NCBI RefSeq assembly: GCF_022095675.1
Contig: NZ_JAHYSG010000047.1
Location: 22,779 to 86,778, forward strand
Source of the DNA: Dactylosporangium sp. AC04546
GTDB lineage: Bacteria; Actinomycetota; Actinomycetes; Mycobacteriales; Micromonosporaceae
Reading direction: 5' to 3'
DNA length: 64,000 nt
Shown here: positions 1-7,184 of the stretch, piece after piece
Numbering within the stretch: the stretch's first letter is position 1
Layout of the letters: every line of letters begins with the position of its first letter
Made by a program: the position numbers and the translations under genes
Notes under the pieces: model-generated
Told to the model about the DNA's origin: nothing
The model's database searches: none
Seen by the model: only the letters and a program-made list of their open reading frames with translations

Positions 1-122
1 CCGCAAAAGGAAAACCCGCGAACCATAATTCGTTGCCAGGCTGTAAATTCATCTGCACGTTCTAGGGTCCCCGATCTTTGCTGTGCCACCCTTTTGCAAT
101 GGGGCACACGGAACCGCTCATC
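1..122. other. left-edge intergenic stretch
   Basis: No gene is seen here. A small hairpin (TGTGCC at 82-87 pairing with GGCACA at 103-108) lies just before the first gene. No convincing -35/-10 pair was found. The gene to the left is outside the window. Confidence 0.4.
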
Positions 123-413
123 ATGCAGATCTACTGCCGCCTGGAAGTTGCGGTGACCGATCCGGAGCTGATCGGGAAGCTGGCCGGCCAGCAGCTCCGC
201 GAGGCAGAAATCGACTGGTCACGGCGGGAGGAGGACCTCGAGGAAGCGGTCCACCAGCTCGAGTCCGACCTGACGCAGGCATTGTCGTGCGTCGTTGAGC
301 ATGATCGGATGATCGAGCACCTGCCCGGCGTGGAGTCGCGGGGCGGGCTGGTGTTCACGGCGTTCGGCAAGCCGGACGACCGCTTCCGCCCGGGGTTCAC
401 GGACTTTCTGTGA
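123..413 (+). CDS. hypothetical protein
   Basis: A 96-residue acidic soluble protein whose family I do not recognise. It has no signal peptide or membrane segment. The middle (residues about 28-60) is rich in Glu/Asp/Arg/Leu and could form a helix or short coiled coil. The ATG at 123 is chosen because the 15 residues upstream of it (from 78) overlap the hairpin at 82-108 and read like non-coding sequence; neither start has a good ribosome site. It converges on the ABC importer ATPase gene, which ends 67 bases away. Codon bias fits a real actinobacterial gene, but no function can be inferred. Confidence 0.5.
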   Translation: MQIYCRLEVAVTDPELIGKLAGQQLREAEIDWSRREEDLEEAVHQLESDLTQALSCVVEHDRMIEHLPGVESRGGLVFTAFGKPDDRFRPGFTDFL

Positions 414-480
414 GACCCATGGCCTCCGACCCGACCACGAAGCGGTCGGCGTCGGGGGCCACCTGCAGGCATCGAGGTCG

Positions 481-1242
481 TCAGCCGCCCCGCTTCGCCT
501 GCTGGATCTGCTCGTAGACACGGCCGCGCAGCTCGGTGAAGCGTGCGGCCGACCGGGTGGTGAGCTGGTCGCGCTCGGGCGGCAGGTCGACGTCGAGCGT
601 GTCGATGACGTGCGTCGGCGACTTCGACAGCACGATGACCCGCTGGCCGAGGTACACCGCCTCGTCGATGTCGTGGGTGACGAACAGCAGCGTCACGCGC
701 AGCCGCTGCCACACCTGCCGGATGAGGTCCTCCAGCTCGGCGCGGGTCTGGGCGTCGACCGCGGCGAACGGCTCGTCCATGAGCAGCACCTTCGGCTCGA
801 AGGCGATCGCGCGGGCGATGGCCACCCGCTGCTGCATGCCGCCGGAGAGCTGCCACGGGTAGGCGTCGTGCGCGTCCTCCAGCCCGACGGCGGCCAGCGC
901 CTCGTCCACCAGCTGCCGCTTGTTCGGCGAGCGCAGCGGCAGGCCGACGTTGTCGCGCACGCGCATCCACGGGAAGAGGCTCCGGCCGTACTCCTGGAAC
1001 ACCACCGCCAGCCCGTCCGGCGGCCCGTTGACGACCCGGTCGCCGACGCGCACCTCGCCGGAGGTCGGCGCGAGCAGCCCGGCGACGCAGCGCAGGAGGG
1101 TGGTCTTGCCGCACCCCGACGGCCCGACCAGGCAGGCGAACTCCCCGTCGGCGAGCTTGAACGTCAGGTCGCCGATCGCCTCGACCCGCCGCCCGTGCCC
1201 CTCGTAGACCTTCTTCAGGCCGGTGACCTCCAGCATCACCAT
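481..1242 (-). CDS. ABC transporter ATP-binding protein (SsuB/TauB type)
   Basis: A 253-residue ATPase that powers uptake by the two permeases encoded just upstream. It has Walker A GPSGCGKTT (about residue 39), signature LSGGMQQR, Walker B LLMDEPFAAVD and the H-loop VTHDIDEA. This is the nitrate/sulfonate/taurine importer subfamily. Two ATGs (1242 and 1236) lie at the end of the permease gene, whose stop codon overlaps the start, so translation is coupled. It is the last gene of the four-gene importer operon that diverges from pcaI. By context the substrate is an aromatic acid or related carboxylate; the sequence alone cannot say. Confidence 0.9.
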   Translation of the reverse strand: MVMLEVTGLKKVYEGHGRRVEAIGDLTFKLADGEFACLVGPSGCGKTTLLRCVAGLLAPTSGEVRVGDRVVNGPPDGLAVVFQEYGRSLFPWMRVRDNVGLPLRSPNKRQLVDEALAAVGLEDAHDAYPWQLSGGMQQRVAIARAIAFEPKVLLMDEPFAAVDAQTRAELEDLIRQVWQRLRVTLLFVTHDIDEAVYLGQRVIVLSKSPTHVIDTLDVDLPPERDQLTTRSAARFTELRGRVYEQIQQAKRGG

Positions 1243-1997
1243 TCCCTTTCCGCGGCGCGCTGGCCGTGGTACCACGCCAGGCTCCACCGCTCGAACACCC
1301 GGAACAGCAGGGCCAGCAGGACGCCGATGAGGCCCAGCAGCAGCACGCCGCTGTACATCTCCGGGACCTGGAAGCCGCGCTGGAACTGCACGACGGTGAA
1401 GCCGAGGCCGCTCTGGGCGGCGAACATCTCGCTGATGACCATGAGGATGATGCCGATCGACAGGGCCTGCCGCGCGCCGGTGACGATCTGTGGCGAGGCG
1501 GAGCGCAGCACCAGGTGGGTCAGCCGCTGGAAGCCGCGGATCCGGTACGTCTGGCAGGTGTCCGACAGGACGCCGTCCACGGCCCGCACGCCCTCGACGG
1601 TGTTGAGCAGCACCGGCCAGAGGCACCCGGAGACGATGACCAGCACCTTCATCAGGTCGCCGATGCCGGCCACGAGGATGAGGATCGGCACCAGGACCGG
1701 CGGCGGGACGGCCCGCACGAACTCCAGCACCGGCTCGACGGTCGCCCGCACGCGGGCGTGCTGACCGATGACCACGCCGAGCCCGACCCCGGCGACGAGC
1801 GCCACCAGGTAGCCGACGGCCAGCCGGGCCAGGCTGGGCAGCACGTCGTCGACGATTCGCGGGCCGATCCAGGTCTCGGGGAAGACCGACAGGATCTCCC
1901 GCAGCGGCGGCCGGTAGAAGTCGGTCGAGCCGGCCGAGAAGACCCACCAACCGGCCAGGAGCAGCAGCGGGAGCAGCAGGATCTTGACGGCTCTCAT
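1236..1997 (-). CDS. ABC transporter permease (SsuC/TauC type), second copy
   Basis: A 253-residue inner-membrane permease of the BPD_transp_1 family. Hydrophobic helices include one at residues 5-20, and the cytoplasmic EAA-type loop reads GVRAVDGVLSDTCQTYRIRG at about residues 131-150. It overlaps the neighbouring permease gene by 4 bases at its start and the ATPase gene at its end. It is paralogous to the other permease, so the channel is probably a heterodimer. The start is the ATG at 1997, which lies inside the upstream stop codon. Importer family membership is clear; the substrate is not. Confidence 0.9.
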   Translation of the reverse strand: MRAVKILLLPLLLLAGWWVFSAGSTDFYRPPLREILSVFPETWIGPRIVDDVLPSLARLAVGYLVALVAGVGLGVVIGQHARVRATVEPVLEFVRAVPPPVLVPILILVAGIGDLMKVLVIVSGCLWPVLLNTVEGVRAVDGVLSDTCQTYRIRGFQRLTHLVLRSASPQIVTGARQALSIGIILMVISEMFAAQSGLGFTVVQFQRGFQVPEMYSGVLLLGLIGVLLALLFRVFERWSLAWYHGQRAAEREW

Positions 1998-2752
1998 GCC
2001 TGGGCCGCCCGCTGCGCCGGGTGCCAGGCCAGGACGCGCCGCTCGCCGGCCCGGGTCACCAGGTTGGCCAGGACGCCGAGCACGCCGGTGACGACCACCA
2101 GCGCGTACATCGCGGCCACGGCACCGCTGGACTGGGCCACGGCGATCTCCTTGCCGATGCCCGGGGTACCGATGATGAGCTCGCCGGTGATGGTGAGGAT
2201 CAGTGCCACCGCGGTGGCCAGCCGCAGCCCGGTCACCGTGTACGGCAGCGCGGTCGGCCAGGTGAGCCGCCACAGCTTCTGCCACGCGGTCAGGTGGAAG
2301 CTGCGGGCGGTGTCCCGGGCGATCGGGTCGACGTCGGCCACGCCGTGCAGCACCTGCACGAGGATCTGCCAGAACGAGGCGTACACGACCAGCAGCAGCG
2401 TGGCGGTGCGCGCCGTGCCGTAGAGCAACACCGCGAGCGGGATGAGCGCCACCGAGGGGATCGGCCGGAGGAACTCGATGGTCGACGCCGTGTACTCGCG
2501 CAGGATCGGCACCGAGCCGATCACCACGCCCGCGACGAAGCCGGCGACGGCCGCGATGGCCAGGCCGGTGAACCAGGTCTGGAGGGTGTCGAGCAGCGCC
2601 TGCCAGAACGCCCCGTGCCGGGCCTCCTCGCCGAGGGCGACGGCGATGCGGCTGGCGGGCGGCAGGTATTCGGCCGGCACGAGGCCGAGCCGCGGCACCG
2701 CTTCGAGCAGCGCCACGAACCCGGCCACGCCGATCAGTCCATAGGCTTTCAC
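1994..2752 (-). CDS. ABC transporter permease (SsuC/TauC type), first copy
   Basis: A 252-residue permease with about six hydrophobic helices and an EAA-type loop (GVADVDPIARDTARSFHL, about residues 138-155). It forms the membrane channel together with the paralogous permease downstream. The ATG at 2752 overlaps the stop of the substrate-binding protein gene by 4 bases. All four importer genes overlap, which implies one tightly coupled transcript starting in the divergent region at about 3.75 kb. Confidence 0.9.
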   Translation of the reverse strand: MKAYGLIGVAGFVALLEAVPRLGLVPAEYLPPASRIAVALGEEARHGAFWQALLDTLQTWFTGLAIAAVAGFVAGVVIGSVPILREYTASTIEFLRPIPSVALIPLAVLLYGTARTATLLLVVYASFWQILVQVLHGVADVDPIARDTARSFHLTAWQKLWRLTWPTALPYTVTGLRLATAVALILTITGELIIGTPGIGKEIAVAQSSGAVAAMYALVVVTGVLGVLANLVTRAGERRVLAWHPAQRAAQA

Positions 2753-3723
2753 GGGATGAGGTCGTCCAATGCGGGAGCCTTGTCCAGCAGCTTGTCCTGC
2801 ACCGCGAGGTCGGTCAAGGTCTGCACCGACGCCTTGTTCACCTCGGCCGGCCAGGCCGGCAGCGTGATCTTCGCGGTGACGTCCGCGGTGATCTGCGTGT
2901 AGGTGGTGATGATCTGCCGCACCTCGTCTGGATGCGCGTTCGCGTAGGCGAGCGACTCGGCCATCGCCTCCTTGAACCGCTTGACCAGGTCTGGGTTCTT
3001 GGCGATGAGGTCCTGCGAGGTGAAGTAGGTCGCCACGGTGAGGTTCGCGGCGGCGTCGACGTAGTTGGAGGCCACGACCCGGGCGCCCTGCCCCTTGGCT
3101 GCGGTCACGAACGGCTCGACGACCCAGATCGCGTCGACGCGGCCCGCGGCGAGCGCGGCGGGCTGGTCGGGGAAGCCCAGCTCGACGAACTGGATCCCGG
3201 ACGGGTCGCCGCCGGCCTTGCGCACGGACGCGCGCACGGTGGTGTCACCGATGTTCTTGAGCGTGTTGACCGCGACCTTCTTGCCGGCCAGGTCCTTCGC
3301 GCTCTGGGTCGGGCTGTCGCCCTTCACCAGCACGGCGCTGAAGTCCGCACCGTCCTTGCCGGTGGACGCGACGCCGTTGGCGACGACCTTGATCGGCAGG
3401 CCGCGCGACTTGGCCAGGATCAGCGACGTCATGTTGCTGAAGCCGAACTGGAACTGGCCGCTGACGACGCCGGGCACGATGGCGGCGCCGCCCTGGCTGG
3501 TCTCCAGGCTCAGGTCGATGTTGCGGGAGCTGAAGAAGCCCTTCTGCTTGCCGAGGTAGATGGGTGCGACGTCGACGATGGCGATCACGCCGGCGGCGAC
3601 CTTGTCGGGCTGCCCGGGTGCGGCCCGGGTGGGTGACGTGTTGTTGCTGGAGTTGCCGCCGCAGGCGGTGGCGGCGAGGAGTGTGGTGGCGGTGAGGAGC
3701 GCGGTGACGGCTAGGCGGCGCAT
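2749..3723 (-). CDS. ABC substrate-binding lipoprotein, NMT1/SsuA family
   Basis: A 324-residue periplasmic-type binding protein anchored as a lipoprotein. Its signal peptide ends in a lipobox with Cys near residue 21 (LLAATAC), followed by a Gly/Asn/Ser-rich linker. The body has the NMT1/THI5-like fold with AAIVPGVVSGQFQFGFSN and a C-terminal VEPFVTAAKGQG region. ATG 3723 is preferred over ATG 3735 because GGAG lies 6 bases before it, inside the longer form. It heads the importer operon and diverges from the pca genes, with an operator just upstream, so uptake of an aromatic acid feeding protocatechuate or 3-oxoadipate is a reasonable inference. Nitrate, sulfonate and taurine are the family's other ligands. 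Confidence 0.85.
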   Translation of the reverse strand: MRRLAVTALLTATTLLAATACGGNSSNNTSPTRAAPGQPDKVAAGVIAIVDVAPIYLGKQKGFFSSRNIDLSLETSQGGAAIVPGVVSGQFQFGFSNMTSLILAKSRGLPIKVVANGVASTGKDGADFSAVLVKGDSPTQSAKDLAGKKVAVNTLKNIGDTTVRASVRKAGGDPSGIQFVELGFPDQPAALAAGRVDAIWVVEPFVTAAKGQGARVVASNYVDAAANLTVATYFTSQDLIAKNPDLVKRFKEAMAESLAYANAHPDEVRQIITTYTQITADVTAKITLPAWPAEVNKASVQTLTDLAVQDKLLDKAPALDDLIP

Positions 3724-3746
3724 CTGGGACTCCATCCGGCAAGGGG

Positions 3747-3771
3747 TGTTCGGATAGCGAACTTCTGTTCG
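3747..3771. promoter_or_regulatory. IclR-type operator of the importer operon (three half-sites)
   Basis: GTTCG at 3748-3752, CGAAC at 3758-3762 and GTTCG at 3767-3771 make one inverted pair plus one direct copy. The same arrangement, in mirror image and with identical spacing, lies before pcaI. Acinetobacter PcaU/PobR operators (IclR family) are known to contain three repeats, two palindromic and one direct. The likely ligand is the IclR protein encoded at 7181-7969. Confidence 0.65.
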
Positions 3772-3803
3772 TCAGGCTGCGACTCGCACCGACCGTAAGG
3801 CCA

Positions 3804-3832
3804 TTGACGGCCCGCCGCAAGCTCTCTAGGGT
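3804..3832 (+). promoter_or_regulatory. sigma-70-type promoter of the pca operon
   Basis: TTGACG (3804-3809), a 17-base spacer and TAGGGT (3827-3832) match the main actinobacterial housekeeping promoter well. Transcription would start near 3839, just before the operator at 3842-3866, so a bound regulator would sit on the start site or just downstream of it. Confidence 0.65.
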
Positions 3833-3841
3833 TTCGGCTAG

Positions 3842-3866
3842 AGAACAACTGTTCGGCATCCGAACA
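3842..3866. promoter_or_regulatory. IclR-type operator of the pca operon (three half-sites)
   Basis: A perfect 7+3+7 palindrome, TGTTCGG-N3-CCGAACA at 3850-3866, has a third half-site AGAAC at 3842-3846. The spacings (10 and 9 bases between half-site starts) equal those of the importer-side operator read from the other strand. It ends 4 bases before the AAGGGG ribosome site of pcaI. Confidence 0.7.
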
Positions 3867-3880
3867 CGAAAGGGGTGGGC

Positions 3881-4675
3881 GTGGCGGAGCTGCTGACGCT
3901 GCCCGAGGCCGTCGCGGCCCTGGTGCACGACGGCGACACGGTCGCCCTGGAGGGGTTCACGCACCTCATCCCGGTCGCCGCCGGGCACGAGATCATCCGG
4001 CAGCGCCGCCGCGGGCTCACGCTCGTGCGGATGACCCCGGACATCGTCTACGACCAGCTCATCGGGGCCGGCTGCGCGACGAAACTGATCTTCTCGTGGG
4101 GCGGCAACCCCGGGGTCGGCTCGCTGCACCGCTTCCGCGACGCCGTCGAGCGCCAGTGGCCCGGCCCGCTGGAGCTGGAGGAGCACAGCCACGCCGGGAT
4201 GGCCAACCGCTACGTGGCCGGGGCGTCCGGGCTGCCGTTCGCCGTCCTCCGGGGGTACCGCGGCACCGACCTCCCCGCCCAGACCGACACGATCAAGCCG
4301 ATCGAGTGCCCGTTCACCGGCGAGGTGCTCACCGCGGTGCCGGCGCTCAACCCGGACGTCGCGATCGTCCACGCCCAGCGCGCCGACCGGCACGGCAACG
4401 TGCAGCTGTGGGGCATCACCGGGGTGCAGAAGGAGGCGGTGCTCGCCGCCGCCCGCAGCCTGGTGACGGTCGAGGAGATCGTCGACGAGCTCGACCCGCG
4501 GCCGGGCGCCGTGGTGCTGCCGTCCTGGGTGGTGACCGCGGTCGCCGAGGTTCCCGGCGGCGCGCGTCCCTCGTACGCCCAGGGGTACTACGACCGCGAC
4601 AACGACCACTACCGCGCGTGGGACGCGATCAGCCGCGACCGCGCCGCCTTCACCGCCTGGCTGGACGCGCTATGA
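3881..4675 (+). CDS. pcaI: 3-oxoadipate CoA-transferase subunit A
   Basis: A 264-residue alpha subunit of a class I CoA-transferase. With PcaJ it would activate 3-oxoadipate with CoA from succinyl-CoA near the end of the beta-ketoadipate pathway. It is of the glutaconate-CoA-transferase-like form common in Actinobacteria, with the N-terminal GDTVALEGF loop and SWGGNPGVGSLHRFRDA. GTG 3881 is chosen because AAGGGG lies 5 bases upstream; a GTG at 3875 would overlap that ribosome site. It overlaps pcaJ by 4 bases. Pathway placement comes mainly from the pcaB/pcaC neighbours. A related steroid-ring enzyme (IpdAB) is the main alternative. Confidence 0.8.
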   Translation: MAELLTLPEAVAALVHDGDTVALEGFTHLIPVAAGHEIIRQRRRGLTLVRMTPDIVYDQLIGAGCATKLIFSWGGNPGVGSLHRFRDAVERQWPGPLELEEHSHAGMANRYVAGASGLPFAVLRGYRGTDLPAQTDTIKPIECPFTGEVLTAVPALNPDVAIVHAQRADRHGNVQLWGITGVQKEAVLAAARSLVTVEEIVDELDPRPGAVVLPSWVVTAVAEVPGGARPSYAQGYYDRDNDHYRAWDAISRDRAAFTAWLDAL

Positions 4676-5427
4676 CCTTTACTGCCGACGAGATGATGAC
4701 GGTCGCCGCGGCGCGGGCCCTGCAGGGGCACACCGCGTGCTTCGTCGGCATCGGCCTGCCCAGCGTCGCGGCCAACCTGGCCCGCCGCACCGGCAACCCC
4801 GGCCTGGTGCTGGTCTACGAGTCGGGCACGATCGGCGCCCGGCCGACCCGCCCGCCGCTGTCGATCGGCGACGGCGAGCTCGCCGAGACGGCCGACACCG
4901 TGGTCAGCGTGCCGGAGATGTTCAACTACTGGCTCCAGCCCGGCCGGATCGACGTCGGCTTCCTCGGCGCCGCCCAGATCGACGAGTTCGCGAACATCAA
5001 CACCACCGTCGTCGGCGACTCGTACCGCGAGCCGAAGGTGCGCCTGCCCGGCGCCGGCGGCGCGCCCGAGATCGCCGCGTCCTGCCGTGAGGTCTTCGTG
5101 GTGCTCCGGCAGGGCCCCCGGGCGTTCGTCCCGCGGGTCGACTTCCGCACCTCGGTCGGCCACGGCGACGGCCCCGGCTCGCGCGAGCGGCTCGGCCTGC
5201 GCGGGCGCGGCCCGGTACTGGTCATCACCGACCTCGGGATCCTCTCCCCCGACCCGGCGACGTGCGCGCTGACGCTGACCCACCTGCACCCCGGGGCGAC
5301 CGTCGAGCAGGCCCGCGCCGCCACCGGCTGGGACCTCGCGGTCTCCCCCGCGCTCGAGCGGACCGCGCCGCCTTCCACTGTGGAGCTCGCCGAGCTGCGC
5401 GCCCTGCTGGGAGGGGAGGAGTCATGA
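4672..5427 (+). CDS. pcaJ: 3-oxoadipate CoA-transferase subunit B
   Basis: A 251-residue beta subunit that carries the catalytic glutamate of class I CoA-transferases. Glu50 in VYESGTIG corresponds to the Glu that forms the CoA thioester in this family. Its presence argues for a true transferase; IpdB-type hydrolases lack this Glu. It ends with a Glu/Leu-rich tail and overlaps both pcaI (ATGA at 4672) and the following pcaG remnant (ATGA at 5424). It forms a heteromeric complex with PcaI in the cytoplasm. Confidence 0.8.
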   Translation: MTFTADEMMTVAAARALQGHTACFVGIGLPSVAANLARRTGNPGLVLVYESGTIGARPTRPPLSIGDGELAETADTVVSVPEMFNYWLQPGRIDVGFLGAAQIDEFANINTTVVGDSYREPKVRLPGAGGAPEIAASCREVFVVLRQGPRAFVPRVDFRTSVGHGDGPGSRERLGLRGRGPVLVITDLGILSPDPATCALTLTHLHPGATVEQARAATGWDLAVSPALERTAPPSTVELAELRALLGGEES

Positions 5428-5687
5428 GCACCCCGCTCGACTGGCCCCCGATCGGCGCGCAGGCCCCACATCTCGCGATGTCGGTCTTCGCGCGGTGCCT
5501 GCTCGATAGAGTCGTCACCAGGGTGTACTTCCCGGACGAGCCCGGCAACACCACCGACCCGGTCCTGTCCGCGATCCCCGACACGGCAGTCCGGGAGACG
5601 CTCGTGGCCCGCGAGGACGACGACGGCGACCGGTTCGACATCCACCTCCAGGGTCCGCATGAAACCGCATTCTTCGAGCTTGTTTGA
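5424..5687 (+). pseudogene. pcaG: protocatechuate 3,4-dioxygenase alpha subunit, C-terminal remnant
   Basis: Encodes only 87 residues, against about 190-200 for PcaG. From residue 13 it matches the PcaG C-terminus: APHLAMSVFARCLLDR, TRVYFPDEPGNT, DPVLSAIPD and FDIHLQGPHETAFFEL. The N-terminal half and the whole partner gene pcaH are missing. Yet the start codon overlaps the pcaJ stop (ATGA) and the frame is intact, so an 87-residue peptide would be made. The best explanation is an internal deletion that fused a pcaG tail to a coupled start; residues 1-12 are of unclear origin. PcaH carries the iron ligands, so this product cannot cleave the ring alone. Confidence 0.8.
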
Positions 5688-6810
5688 CGGCGTCCTGGCC
5701 CGCGGGGAGGTCGCCGCGGCCGTCGCCGACGACGCCTGGCTGCACGCGATGCTCCAGGTCGAGGCCGCGCTCGCCCAGGTGCAGGCGTTCAGCGGGCTGA
5801 TCGACCAGGCCGCCGCCGACGCCGTCGGGGCCGCCGCGCGGCCCGAGCGGTTCTCCACGGCCGACCTCGGCGCTCAGGCGGCCGCGAGCGGCAACCCCGT
5901 GGTGCCCCTCGTGGAGGCGCTGCGGGCGGCCGTGCCACCGGAGGCGGCGCCGGCCGTGCACCGGGGCGCCACCAGCCAGGACATCCTCGACACGGCCGGC
6001 ATGCTGGTCGCCTCCCGGGCGGTGCGGGTCGTGCTGGCCGACCTCGCCGCCTGCGCCGACCAGGCCGCCCGGCTGGCCCGCGAGCACCGCGAGACCCCGA
6101 TGATCGGCCGCACCCTGCTCCAGCAGGCGGTGCCCACCACGTTCGGCCTGAAGGCGGCCGGCTGGCTCGGCGGGCTCGACGCCTCCCGGCGCCGCCTGGA
6201 GCAGGTCCAGCGGGACCGGCTCGCGGTGCAGTTCGGCGGCGCGGCCGGCACGCTCGACGCCTTCGGTGCGGACGCCCCCGACATCCTGGAGAGCCTCGCG
6301 ACGCTGCTGGGGCTGAACGAGCCGGCGGTACCGTGGCACACCGAGCGCACCCGCATCGCCGAGCTCGCCGGCGCCCTCGGCTCGGTCGCCGGCGCCGTCG
6401 CGAAGGTCGCGCGAGACCTCACGCTGCTCGCCCAGAACGAGGTCGACGAGGTCGCCGACGCGTCGCCCGGCGGCTCCTCGGCGATGGCCCACAAGCGCAA
6501 CCCGGTCGCCGCCGTCTGCGCCCTCGGCTGCGCCGGCTCCGCGCCCGGCCTGGTCGCCAACCTGCTGGCCGCGATGGCCCACGAGCACGAGCGGGCGGCA
6601 GGCGCCTGGCACGCCGAGTGGCGCCCGATGCGCGAGCTGCTGGTCGCGACCGGCTCCGCGGTCTCGTGGCTGCGGGCGGCGTTCGAACGGCTGATCGTCC
6701 ACCCCGACGTGATGCGGGAGAATCTGGTCCGCAGCGGCCTCACCGGCGACCTGACCGCCGCGGGGCTGCTCGTCGACCGGGCACTCAAGGCCTACGCGAA
6801 GGGATCATGA
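5659..6810 (+). CDS. pcaB: 3-carboxy-cis,cis-muconate cycloisomerase
   Basis: A 383-residue member of the fumarase/aspartase superfamily. It closes 3-carboxymuconate, the PcaHG ring-cleavage product, to 4-carboxymuconolactone. It shows the family signature GSSAMAHKRNPVAAV (about residues 272-286) and the substrate-loop region RGATSQDILDTAG (about 107-119). The start overlaps the pcaG remnant by 29 bases. Length is within the actinobacterial range, shorter than the roughly 450 residues of proteobacterial PcaB. It looks intact although its upstream enzyme is deleted here. Confidence 0.85.
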   Translation: MKPHSSSLFDGVLARGEVAAAVADDAWLHAMLQVEAALAQVQAFSGLIDQAAADAVGAAARPERFSTADLGAQAAASGNPVVPLVEALRAAVPPEAAPAVHRGATSQDILDTAGMLVASRAVRVVLADLAACADQAARLAREHRETPMIGRTLLQQAVPTTFGLKAAGWLGGLDASRRRLEQVQRDRLAVQFGGAAGTLDAFGADAPDILESLATLLGLNEPAVPWHTERTRIAELAGALGSVAGAVAKVARDLTLLAQNEVDEVADASPGGSSAMAHKRNPVAAVCALGCAGSAPGLVANLLAAMAHEHERAAGAWHAEWRPMRELLVATGSAVSWLRAAFERLIVHPDVMRENLVRSGLTGDLTAAGLLVDRALKAYAKGS

Positions 6811-7184
6811 TGAGCGACGCGGCGGCCCGTGGCGCGGCGGTACGGCGGGAGGTCCTCGGGCCGGAGCGGGCCGACCGGCCGCCCGAGCCGTTCGCCGTGC
6901 CCTTCCGCGAGTGGGTGCTCGACGCGGCCTGGGGACAGGTCTGGGACCGCCCCGGCCTCGACCGGCGCACCCGCAGCTGCGTCACGCTCGCCGTGCTCAC
7001 GGCTCTGCGGTGCACCGACGAGCTGGAGATGCACGTCGAGGCGGCGCTGCGCAACGGCGTCACGCCCGACGAGATCGCCGAGGTGCTGCTGCACACGACC
7101 GTGTACGCTGGCGCGCCGGCCGGCAACGCGGCGTTCGCGATCGCGTCCCGGGTGTTGTCGGCGCAGGAGGGGCGACCGGAATGA
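6807..7184 (+). CDS. pcaC: 4-carboxymuconolactone decarboxylase
   Basis: A 125-residue stand-alone decarboxylase of the CMD/AhpD fold that turns 4-carboxymuconolactone into 3-oxoadipate enol-lactone. Typical segments are TRSCVTLAVLTALRCTDELEMHVEAA and HTTVYAGAPAGNAAFAIA, each given here only as landmarks near residues 52 and 94. Many actinomycetes fuse this domain to the PcaD hydrolase (PcaL); here it is separate and no pcaD follows. ATG 6807 overlaps the pcaB stop; ATG 6810 is equally possible. It overlaps the regulator gene by 4 bases. Confidence 0.85.
   Translation: MMSDAAARGAAVRREVLGPERADRPPEPFAVPFREWVLDAAWGQVWDRPGLDRRTRSCVTLAVLTALRCTDELEMHVEAALRNGVTPDEIAEVLLHTTVYAGAPAGNAAFAIASRVLSAQEGRPE

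Noticed and set aside
131..1114. Long minus-strand open frame antisense to the importer ATPase and first gene
   Set aside because: Arg/Ala/Gly-rich low-complexity translation typical of a shadow frame in high-GC DNA; the ATPase frame has all family motifs.
3881..5427. IpdAB-type steroid ring hydrolase instead of PcaIJ
   Set aside because: The catalytic Glu of CoA-transferases is present in subunit B and the neighbours are pcaG', pcaB and pcaC; no steroid genes are seen.
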